DNA of 64,000 nt from Symsagittifera roscoffensis (lineage: Eukaryota > Xenacoelomorpha > Acoela > Convolutidae): NCBI RefSeq assembly GCF_963678635.1, contig NC_087064.1:62001-126000 (forward strand). The letters are read 5' to 3'. Shown here in pieces: positions 54,774 to 64,000 of this stretch; the first letter of the stretch is position 1; each line of letters begins with the position of its first letter. The notes under the pieces were generated by a model. The model was not told where the DNA came from, made no database searches, and was given only the letters and a program-made list of their open reading frames with translations. The position numbers were made by a program, and so were the translations under genes.

Positions 54774-54885
54774 AAAAACATACGTCGAAATGACTCATGA
54801 CTAGAAAAATCTCTTGTGTTCTTTTCAGCGAGTTTTTGTGTATCGCTGTTCATTATATCGGTATTCAATTGCAATAGCAAAGAGA

Positions 54886-55414
54886 ACAAGACTGCTCGTA
54901 TCAGGGCGAAGCCCTGAATATTCCGACTGCCTTTTAAGGTTTATGGAGCAGCAGTAATATCATAGAAATTTAAATGAAATAAAATTAAATGAAATTTTTT
55001 TTTTCAAATTTGAAATTTTTTATGAAAATCATCCTCCCACACGCCATTTAAAGTACAAAAAGATAAATTTCCTTCCTTTTAACAAATCAATTATGGCAAA
55101 TAAGCTTCGTTCAACCAATTTGGAACGATTTATATGACGGATTAAATCTCCGCTTACGCGTTAATAGCGCCAATTATATCGCGCGTTAATTGTCCCAAAT
55201 TGGTCAAAATGGCCATCTTTAAACCCTCATAACTTTACACAAAATGATCGCAGATGAAATATTTTTTCAAATTTAAGCTCAGGACAACAATGGCTTTCGA
55301 ATGACATAAAAAAATTCCGTCAAAAATGGCTAGTTAAAAAGTCGAAATTTGTCTGAAGAAAAAAAACCCACCCGAGCACTAATTTTCCGTTACTTTCGTA
55401 TCGAAAGTCGGAAC
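54886..55414 (+). mobile_element. Dispersed repeat X, copy 2 (529 bp)
   Basis: Same start and end as copy 1 and the same orientation, separated from it by 112 bp. Identity is high but clearly diverged, with A-run length differences. Confidence 0.8.
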
Positions 55415-55458
55415 AACAAATCGAGCTTCGGAACTTAATCCCTGGCGGAAGCAACAAG

Positions 55459-55618
55459 CGGTATATAAAACCACCCGTGATAACGTTTTTGTGTGAAGTT
55501 TTTTGAAGTGATTCACAATATGGACAACTTTTTGAAGCAACTATTTGACAGTTGCCTATTGAAGAATGTCCCCGCGTTTCTAGACATGCCTGTTTGCTTC
55601 GTAGAAACATCATGTTGA
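55459..55618 (+). CDS. Very small ORF with TATA-like element (doubtful)
   Basis: GTATATAAAAC at 55459 is a strong TATA-like match. Sixty bp downstream ATG 55520 opens 32 codons (MDNFLKQLFDSCLLKNVPAF...) to TGA 55616-55618, Cys-containing and amphipathic. This could be a first exon or chance. Confidence 0.2.
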
Positions 55619-56380
55619 TTTGAGTATCAGATGCTCGCCTATATCACTAGCGGGACAAGTTAAGCCAGATCAAACCTCATAAAAGTTGTAATGGAATGCA
55701 AATCTTGTAGAACCGCAAAGAATGCAGATTACAAAGCGCAATACAAACAGCCCAACACCCCGGGTTGACAAAAATGTTATCATACAATTCCATACTATGG
55801 AAAAAAGCTGATCAAACAATTTCATAGCATAAAAATAACATTGTATGAAACTCAGATGACAAGCTTTTTTCCTTTTTTTCCCTCATAACTTGTGTTTCGC
55901 TTTATATTTGTGTTTTTCCTTGAGCACAAATACCAAAAGTTTTCTGAAATGAGAAAACCAACAGGTTAAACGGCATTGAATAGCAGATATAACTACGTAT
56001 TGCTCGATGCCAAGTCAGATCAAAGTTCAGTTTCACCAACTTTGATCTGGCTTGGCATCGATCAATACAAACTGATTTGGCATCGAGAATTTCAACAATA
56101 AACGTAACTTTTTGTATATGGATACAAGACGTCGGTTCCAAAAATAGACATTGTAAATTGTGGTCTGTTTTTTGGTTAGATTCAAATTATATCTCATCAT
56201 GTAAAACTGAAACGTACAAATTCTGCCATCACAGAGAAGCTTCAATGCGACTCTTGATTTTTTTAAAGTATAAAGACTGTGCGTGGGCTAAGTTAGTAGT
56301 ATTTGAGAGAGGCGATCAGGGGGTGGGGGGGGGGTGTTTGACCCCCATGTTTTAAGATAGGGAATAGAGCATCCGGTCAC
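55619..56380. other. Intergenic, contains the 31-bp hairpin
   Basis: No gene is seen. It includes the hairpin at 55997-56068 and a G-run of ten at about 56323-56333. Confidence 0.5.
55997..56068. ncRNA. Near-perfect 31-bp hairpin (small-RNA precursor-like)
   Basis: The arms are 55997-56027 (GTATTGCTCGATGCCAAGTC...) and 56038-56068, with a 10-nt loop CAGTTTCACC. Of 31 positions, 29 are Watson-Crick, one is G-U and one is a C-U mismatch. Total length (72 nt) and loop size suit a pre-miRNA, but a tiny fold-back transposon end would look similar. A third partial copy of the arm (GATTTGGCATCGAGAATTTC) follows at about 56073. Confidence 0.35.
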
Positions 56381-57365
56381 CCACCTGTGTATTAAGATAA
56401 TGGATAGATTTCCCATGTATTAAGATAGGTTTTAAATTTTGTCATGTATTAAGATACGAGGTTTGAGATGGTAAGATGGTAAGTTTTCTCGGCTCCCGAA
56501 GTTTCCATCTATTAAGATAGGGTATAAATTTCTCTGAATAACAGTAAAAAAAACCTAATGCATTCAGATAGGGAAAAGGTGTTCCAATGCATTACAATGA
56601 AAACTAGGTTTCCCATTGTGCTAAAATAAGTCATACCAAGTTTCAGGCGGTAAGTTTCAGAAAATTTTTCGCGTACGATTTTTCCATTTATTAGGTTAGT
56701 GTATAGATTTTTCTGTGTATTAGTAAAAGAAAATCAATTTATTAAGATAGGTATTAGATTACCCGATGTAATAAGATAGGCTATACGTTTTCGATGTTAT
56801 GATGGTTAAGTTTCGGATGGTAAGTAACAAAAAAAATGATAAAACAAATTTTTGGTGCTCGGTTTTTCCGTCTGTTAAGATAGGGTATAGACTTGTGTTT
56901 TTAGATTGGCAATAAAAATTCTATGTATTAAAGTATAGTATAGACTTTTTTTTGCAAAGTATTAGTATCACGATAGTAATATGGTATAAAAAATTGTGTT
57001 TTTGGTGTAAACGTCAAGATTTTGAAAAAAAGTTTCAAAAGTCTCAAATTTTTGGCAATAGTTTTGATCGCTTCTCTCATAATTGTGAAACATCAATGGA
57101 TATTGGAAGTACAGTATAAAATGAACCCCAAATTTTATGTTAGTTGGTATCCTGTTAAGACAATTACACTGACTTTTCCATAAAAATTGGATTTTTTTTT
57201 GTTTTTTCCTCAAAATTTGGAAACACGATAAAATTTGGTCTAATATGAGCTATATAGTATTCTGACTATCTAAATCAAAGCACTTATTTGCTGAAACCAT
57301 ACTGAAATTTAGATGAAAGGTAACTGAATTTTGTGATTTCTTGAAAAGAATTTGAAGCTAACCCT
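56381..57365. repeat. Left arm of a large diverged inverted repeat, with ATTAAGATAGG motifs
   Basis: From about 56690 to 57365 this is the reverse complement of 60715-61310, at perhaps 70% identity by eye. Landmarks are TTTTTCTGTGTATTAGTAA, TATACGTTTTCGATGTTATG, AGTATCACGATAGTAATATGG and CTGAAACCATACTGAAATTTAGATG. The outer part (56381-56690) contains repeated TATTAAGATAGG motifs. The arm has no coding potential. Confidence 0.75.
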
Positions 57366-58600
57366 AACTTATGAGAATAAAATAAGACTGTATTCGTGTA
57401 AGACATGATATCTGTACAAAAGTATCTTTCACACTTTTTACTCCTTTAAAATGTATGTATAGCATGCTTTTTATTCCAGGTAAAGGTTAATTTAGTTATT
57501 CCAGGTAAATGTAAGCAATTCAATTGATTATTATTAGCAGTAATCTTTGAAATTTGTTGAAGAAAAATTCTATTATTAGCAATAACCAAAAGCGTGTTGG
57601 AAAAACGTTTGAATAATTCGAATGTTTCTCCGTTTTTTTGACAATTTTTAAAATCAATACAAATTTTGAGAAACTCCAACATTCTTGCTAGCTTAAAATA
57701 AACTCCCGTTTTATCCAAGTTTAAATAACATTTTCATTCTGGTATTTAAAAAACAAAAATTTTATGAGAAAAATTCAGAGACAGTTTTCAAAAACTACAA
57801 CTTTTACTTGACAAAAAAAGTTCGATTTTGGAATAAGACTTTTTTTCTCAAAATCCGCAATTTCTTTGCCTATTCGTTTGTATTAGTACTGAATCGATCT
57901 TGGTAAAAGCTAAATACAAGCATATTAGAATAAGAATATACATTTCAAATAAAAGTTTATCATAACTGTTCATAATCTCTCTTTTGCTTCTACATCATAA
58001 TTTATCATAATTTTTCGAAATAAGACTTCACGTTCAAATTAACTACTGCTTTCTGTTTAGAATAATTTCTTGCTATTGAACTCACTTTGCGTGAAAATTT
58101 AGGCAGAGTCGGGGAATTTAGAGGAAACTAGTATCAATTGAACGAGCAACTAAAACTAATGGTGAACCTCAAACGTCTGAATATTACTTTGTAGTTTTTG
58201 CAAGTTTTTCTTTTCAGCAGATAAAATTCCCCAATTGAGAAGCAGTTTTTGAACATTGTCAACAAAATATAACTTTTACGACCAATAACTATTAATTCTC
58301 TTGCAATCTATTCGTACAATTTCTGTTTAATCTTGATTTTTATCAGAAATTCTCAAAATTGGTTAAGTGAGAACGAATTGGAGCCATTTAAAGCGTTCAA
58401 AACAAAAACACATAAGCACATAATCGAAATAGATTTTATAGGTTTGTTTGTATGAAATATTTGGGGATTTAATCAAGAGGAAATCTATTATTCTTTATTG
58501 TAGATTTGGTGATTCTACTGTATTGCATGCAATATTAACCAGAGCGTAAGATTGAATCGTCCTTAAGTTAAGTAGTAGAGCAAACAAAGGGTACAGTTCG
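57366..58600. other. AT-rich sequence, no gene seen
   Basis: No sustained reading frame, RNA gene or clear repeat was found inside the loop of the inverted repeat, apart from a short duplicated TTATTCCAGGTAAA (57471 and 57497). Confidence 0.5.
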
Positions 58601-59110
58601 AAATAGTTCAATCTGCGAAGATATCGTCCCTCCTATGCCAGAAAACAAAATTTGACAAAATCGGCGAACCCTCTCCCCCAAATCAGAACTAAGAAAGCTA
58701 ATGTTATGAAAATCACAGGAGCGATACTAGAGATGATTTGATCCGGGCATGCAAAAATCGAGACCCGTTAGACCCTTGGGGGGCAAGTGATAACGGTCCC
58801 CGGAAGAGTAAATGGCCCTATCAGAACTCGGAAACTAGCGGCGATGTTGGACTCAAATTATAGTATGTTGTAGGCCTAGTTAAGGGGAGCTTAAGTTTGG
58901 AACCCAGACCCCTAAGACCCCCACTTCCGGTTTTATGCCCTAAGTAAACAAACCCATCCCTAACTTCCGGAAATCTTTTCTCGGCCTCCAATGATCGCAG
59001 GGAGCTGAAACTTGGAGGGATGATAGGTAGTGGCAAGAAACATCTTGTATTATAATTTGAATTAAATCCGATGGTTATTTGGAACATTTAAGTCCTTAAA
59101 AGGTCCTATT
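58601..59110. other. GC-richer island, probable repeat
   Basis: Composition rises clearly (GGTCCCCGGAAG, CCCCCACTTCCGG) against the AT-rich surroundings. No coding frame is convincing. It may be the body of a non-autonomous element lying within the inverted repeat. Confidence 0.35.
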
Positions 59111-59474
59111 ACTGGAAACACCACCATAACAAAATTTAGCAGTTTTTTGGGATTGGAACACGACTTAATTATAAAAATTCCTCTGAAATCTGATTGGCGA
59201 CGAGTACCAGCCAAAAAAGGAAAATCAATTCTGATTTGTTAAATCCACATGTTTGAGTTGAACTCCTCACTCTTAGCTTAAACTCTTTTATTTTCAACCG
59301 TGTACTATCTCCTCTCTCAGCTCTAAATCAGTCAAAATTTCTATGATTACTCTGTATCTTATATTCAACTTATTTCTTAAAACGATCCTCTCAGTGCAAA
59401 GCAGCAAAAGTATGTATTCTGTCGAATTTTTGCCTGATCTAGTACAAATCAAAGTGTGAGAAACAGTCCCTGGA

Positions 59475-59865
59475 GTTTTTTTTAGCCCGAAAGGACATCT
59501 CAACCCAAGTCTGGCTTATGGTGCAATTGATGCGGAGGGATTCCAACGGATATCATATGATGCAAGTACCCATCACAGAGAATGAAAAAGAAACGTTGGA
59601 GGAAGTGACTTAGCAAGTGGGAATGAACTACCCCGAGATGCTTGACTCTAGATATGTGTCTCAAACCAGTCAACGATTTCCTCTTTCCCTGAGAGAAAGC
59701 AGGATCAGCTGAAAACCCCAACCCAATTGACGAAGATGAGGGCTTCAAGAAACAGTGGCTCCTCAAGCACCGCAACAACCACTAGCAATTGAACCTCGAC
59801 CAGCTTTGCGTTCTATAGAGAACCTCCAGAACCCTTCTGCAGCTCGACAGCTCTTTGATTAATTT
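59475..59865 (+). pseudogene. Degraded coding-like fragment
   Basis: Two or three plus-strand frames give protein-like stretches broken by stops, for example VQLMRRDSNGYHMMQVPITE, DEGFKKQWLLKHRNN and APQQPLAIEPRPALRSIENL. This suggests an old coding sequence, perhaps of a transposable element in the inverted-repeat loop. The family is not recognised. AATAAA occurs shortly after (59873). Confidence 0.3.
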
Positions 59866-60714
59866 TTTATGTAAATAAATTTTGTTTGATATTCATTCCG
59901 TTCTTTGTAATTAATTAATTTCTTCAATTCCATTTCAATTATGAGAATAGATGAGAAGTTCAGGGTAAACCATTCCAATCATTTGAAAGTAACAGTTGGA
60001 TTTATTTTAAATTAGAACAAGAATTTTGCAACTTTGTTAAGAAGCTTCATCAATTTTTGTATACCTATTAGAAAAAACACTAGATAATTTTCACGCAAGT
60101 AAAATTATCTTATTCTTTTTTGCATCTTGTTAGCAAAAATTCAATTATTTTTGCACTTTGTCCAAAAAATTGAAACAGTGTAAAACTATTTTAGCATTGT
60201 GCCAAAAAATTATAACAGTTTTTCCTGCACTGTTAAAAATTAGGTTTTAAGATTATTTTGTTCAAAATTTAGTTCATTTGTAAACGAGACTTTGCATGTC
60301 TATTGAACAAAAATAACAGAAAACCAAGGTGTTATCACTCAGGGAATACCGGTCCAAGTTATCAAGATAAAAACTTGTTAGCAATAAGTCAACATGTTTT
60401 TTACAATAAAATTTTTGCGTTTTTCGCGTTTTCAGTGAAAAAGGAAATTGGATTTATGCATTATTTTTGAAAGAACCAAGAAAAAACATCCTTTATAAAA
60501 CAAATCATTAATAATTCAAAACAATTTTTACATTTCTCAAAAATTTCGGAAATTGGTTGCATTTCGTAAAAATTTAATTAAAAATGGGCAGAATTGTAGA
60601 AAAAAATTTTTGTCCATGTATGATTTTTCGCTAATTCTCGTTTTTAAATCTAAATAAAGATACTCAAGCAAGGTTGTGAAAATTGAAACTCGAGCAAATG
60701 CTCCTTTTTCAGAA
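59866..60714. other. AT-rich sequence, no gene seen
   Basis: Only A/T-rich sequence with CACTTTG/AAAATTATAACAG-type near-repeats around 60130-60230. Confidence 0.5.
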
Positions 60715-61310
60715 AAATTTTCAAAAGTAGCTTCAGGTCATCAGAATTTTTTTTCTACAAAACCTCCTTTTAACGAACAAAGTCGTTTACGAACTTTCAT
60801 TTAGGTTTCATTTAGATTTCAGCATAGTTTCAACCATTATGAGCTGAGAATTAGACAGTCAGTACACTATATGGCTCAAGTTAGACCGTGTTTCCGACTT
60901 TTGTGGCAAAAATGAAGAAAATTCCAGCGATCAAGACACTAAAGACACTAAGCGATCAAGACACTTGCCAAAAGTTAGAGACTTTTGTAAGAAAAAAATT
61001 CAAAAACTTGAGGCTTACAACAAAAAATCCATTTTATACCATTGTTTTATCATGATACTAAAACATTGTAGCTTAAAACCTTACAAAATTTATAAAATAC
61101 CCTGATACATGGAAATTTTTTTGTCCATCAAATATTTCTTTTTTGTAACTTGTCATCCGAAACTGACCATCTTAACATCTAAAACGTATAACCTATCTTT
61201 TTATCTTTTTATCTTGGATTGTCTATTCTCTATCTTAATAAACTGATTTTCAATTACTAATACATAGAAAAATCTTTACACTATCTTAATACATGAAAAA
61301 CCCATCAAGG
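60715..61310. repeat. Right arm of the large inverted repeat
   Basis: This is the reverse complement of about 56690-57365. It includes ACTATCTTAATACATG motifs, the inverse of the TATTAAGATAG motifs of the left arm, and GATACTAAAACATTG. The spacer between the arms is about 3.35 kb. Confidence 0.75.
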
Positions 61311-62835
61311 TTCTGAAATTAATTACAATCTCCCACTCTGAGCAATTTATCATAGATCTTTCAGAACTCGAGAGTAAAAGAGAGAACTCGAGAGTAAAAG
61401 GACCAGAGAATTTAGAAAAGAGTTAACAATATCTAAAACACCTTCGAGAAAATAGTACGTGTTTTCATATGATTCAAACGAAAAACCTTCTGATGAAAAT
61501 GCGGATCTGGGATACGGAAACAGTTTTCAATTTCTTACAGATGAACCTTTACAACAAAACTCACCAACCCCTTGCCCCTTACTCATATGCTACTTAAATT
61601 AAAAGAAGAGTATGAAAATTTTGGATGCAAAAACATTTTGGAAAACATGGTTCCTAAAACTGGTTTTGCGACTAAAATCAGAACTAATTTGAAAGTTTTG
61701 TATGGAAAAGACGCTTATCATACAATTTTCAAGTCATATGAAAAATATGTAAAGCATTTCTTCCGTAATATGAAGCTTTTTTCCATAAAAACAAACACAG
61801 TTTTTTTTACTTTTGTGATCTCTTTGAGTTGACAAAATTTTTTTTCGACTTTCAAAATTGTTTAGCATAAACTTCGACACAAAAATTATTGAATAGTTGG
61901 AATAATGCTTGCATACTTTTGTATCCAAGAAAACTTTATGATACCTTTTTTTCCACAAATTTTATATATGCAATTGTAGGATATGCATTTTTCTGTATGG
62001 ACATTAACCCAGTAAATGTTGTTTTCATTGGCCGAGTGCTATGAAAAAAGACATGCGGACTAATTAGGTCATGGCAATCATAATTGGTTTTGATACTTAA
62101 CCATATAAAACCAATTGAATCACCATAAAACTGATACTCATTCGAGAGGAAGCGGTAAACAAAAAACAGCCTCAAATTAAATTGAGGCAGATGAATTTAT
62201 TTTGTTTAACAAATTTGTTTTTGATAATAAATTTCGGACCAATAACACCAAGCATAAAAAGCTTTCAAACTTTGTAATTCACTCAACTCAGTTTTTCTCG
62301 CTAGTCAAAAATTTAAAGCACTAAGTTTTCGTGGTGAGAACCCATTTTTCAGTGGTGAAAATTGATTATGTTTTTTTCATCCAATTTTTTTTTCAATAGC
62401 TAAGCCTAAATTTTTTATTTTTGATAAAAGTCAAGATTTTAGTCATCAATGGTTACCCAAAAAAAGCTTTTGCATTCCAAAGGGAAAAATTTTGCTTTTT
62501 TCTTACATACCATCCATTTGGTTTTTTTCGGTAAAAGCCTTAAATGTTTTCGTTTTGAGATACCGATTTTATCAAAAAAACTGGTATTGCCAGAAAAAAA
62601 CTATTGTGAAAATGAATTTTTAGCCATAGAGTAATTTTCTTATTTAATGAAAAACAAATTAGGATCCAAAAGTAAACCCTGCGGAACACCAAAATGTATA
62701 AACTTTAAATGTGATTTTTTCCAACATAAACTTGTTGTTCCCAACATTTGGAAAAAGTAGATAACTTTTGTATTCGGGTGTGTTTTAGGGTTTTTTCTTT
62801 CATTATTCTTTTTTTTGTTTCGCGCGCAACGTCAG
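61311..62835. other. AT-rich sequence, no gene seen
   Basis: A short tandem duplication GAACTCGAGAGTAAAAG occurs at 61366-61400. Short frames are AT-rich and not convincing. Confidence 0.45.
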
Positions 62836-62927
62836 GTAGCACAAATAATTGCGATTCGAGCAATGAAGGTGATTCCAGAACAGTCGTGATTGGAGCTAAT
62901 AAGCGTGCAGGCTTAATAATATATTAT
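62836..62927 (+). CDS. Possible internal exon (92 bp)
   Basis: A pyrimidine-rich tract ending GCAACGTCAG precedes it and TATGTAAGC follows it. The enclosed frame (STNNCDSSNEGDSRTVVIGA, then NKRAGLIIYY) has higher GC than its flanks. There is no family match by eye and no partner exon in view. Confidence 0.2.
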
Positions 62928-62935
62928 GTAAGCCT

Positions 62936-63910
62936 AAACTAGGCCGTGAAACTTTGGAGTTTTTGGAGTTTTTGGAGTTTTTTTGCGCCATTTAGGGAAT
63001 CAAAAACAGTTTTTACAATTTTTTTTTTACAATTATGTGTCGTTTTTTTAAAAACCATTTTTCTAGAAAAATTGATTTTCAATTGGCCTATTTGACCATG
63101 ACTGTCGCATGTGCCTAATTGCTATTTTTTTGTTCAGATTTTTTATCACGCCACACAGAAAAAACTACATTTGTTTGAAAAAAACTTCGTTTTGTACGTC
63201 TATGGTCCTTGTTCTATTTTGTAAATATGACTGCAAAACATCAATAACTAGTCTCTCTTTGGATATTTTGAAAGTCTGATAAACGGAAACATTCGAATCA
63301 ATTTTATTCAAACAGTTTTAACTTTGTAACAACCCGAATCTAGGTCAAAAATTTTTCCAAAATATGGAATTATATGTTTATGAACTTTTGTTTCCTTTCA
63401 TTGTCAATACTTCATCTTAAAGGCAACACAATCAGACCGAGTTTTCCCTAATTGGTTTTTAAGCTCCGAAGTATCGCAGGGTTGACCGACCGGCAATTGC
63501 GGCGTACAAAAAATTAAAAAAAGTATTTTAAACATTTAAACGTTAACTCAAAACATAACTTGTTTAGGAACCTCAACGACTTAGTGAGTAACCTGCTGAT
63601 CACGAGAACTGTGTGGGGTTAGTGGCGGACGTCGCAACAAATATTCAAACCTTTCCGTTCGTTATATGCCGGGCCTTTTGCAAACCCCCTCATTGTATCG
63701 CCCCTCTTTTCCCGTTCAAGTGATCTCACACTGATTGAATTCGACATAGCAACTGATTATAATGCTGTTAATTGTTCTTTCAAACAAACCTTGAACAAAA
63801 CGCTTAAACTAAAGTTAAGTTTTACCGTCAAACTTATGCTCAAGTGATTTGCTGGAGGAAGGATTAACTATTGATAGCTTCGGTGGACTAAGTTGAGATC
63901 TCCCCCTGAG
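62936..63910. other. AT-rich tail with a TTTTTGGAG microsatellite
   Basis: GGAGTTTTT is repeated four times at 62955-62988. Otherwise no gene or element is recognised up to 63910. Confidence 0.5.
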
Positions 63911-63917
63911 CCGTCTA

Positions 63918-64000
63918 GGGGGAGGATGTTAACTTGGTTCTGAGTTCCGAGTTTTGAGCCAATCGCAATAGAGCATTTTACATGCAGCACTAAGTAGTTT
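63918..64000 (+). mobile_element. Possible polypurine tract and LTR start at window edge
   Basis: GGGGGAGGA (63918-63926) is followed at once by TGTTAACTTGGTTC. A purine tract joined to TG... is how the 3' LTR of many copia and gypsy elements begins. The rest lies beyond the window and no pol sequence is visible upstream, so this is tentative. Confidence 0.3.

Overview
The window reads as an AT-rich invertebrate-type nuclear genome. The evidence is spliced exons with standard stop codons, a large satellite array, hAT-type MITEs, tRNA-derived SINE-like elements, Ty1/copia remnants and a very large Ty3/gypsy-type LTR retroelement. A Mn-repeat (SAXO-like) gene suggests a ciliated host, probably a metazoan. 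I cannot name the species. Nothing looks bacterial: there are no operons, Shine-Dalgarno sites or CRISPR arrays.

Layout. Positions 1-7080 are a tandem satellite of about 168-bp monomers, mostly arranged as a four-monomer, 670-bp higher-order repeat. It decays into diverged monomers up to about 9510. A terminal exon of a UBA-like (possibly NUB1-like) gene starts only about 80 bp later (9588-10118). From 11.0 to 18.3 kb come a hAT MITE, a tRNA-Leu-like SINE head, a dead copia-type pol, and a roughly 2.5-kb tandem duplication that joins copia sequence to a copy of a SAXO-like exon. The intact SAXO-like exon is 17172-18344. From 18.6 to 52.3 kb lies a second host tandem duplication of about 2.6 kb. 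Its second copy is split by a 28.3-kb LTR retroelement (22107-50429), and its first copy preserves the empty insertion site.

The giant retroelement has near-identical 896-bp LTRs, a triplicated primer-binding-site-like motif, and a leader with minisatellites. A 3-kb segment carrying a pre-gag ORF and gag is tandemly duplicated. Then come zinc knuckles and aspartic protease, RT, RNase H, integrase, an acidic region and a macro (ADP-ribose-binding-like) domain. A spacer with a candidate splice acceptor leads to a second coding block of about 8.7 kb. That block includes a coiled-coil ORF, an SGNH/GDSL-hydrolase-like ORF, a 609-aa ORF with a possible second SGNH-like core, and several large ORFs I do not recognise. 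A 1.33-kb segment made of the end of the last ORF, the 3' UTR and the first 386 bp of the LTR is present in three tandem copies, with a perfect fold-back at each junction. Frameshifts and in-frame stops show that this copy is defective.

The right end (52.3-64 kb) holds a predicted two-exon small membrane-protein gene with a GC-AG intron that contains a hAT MITE. It also holds a dispersed repeat family with a CAGGGCGAAGCCCTG hairpin, a striking 31-bp hairpin, a large diverged inverted repeat, AT-rich sequence with little else, and a possible LTR start at the window edge.
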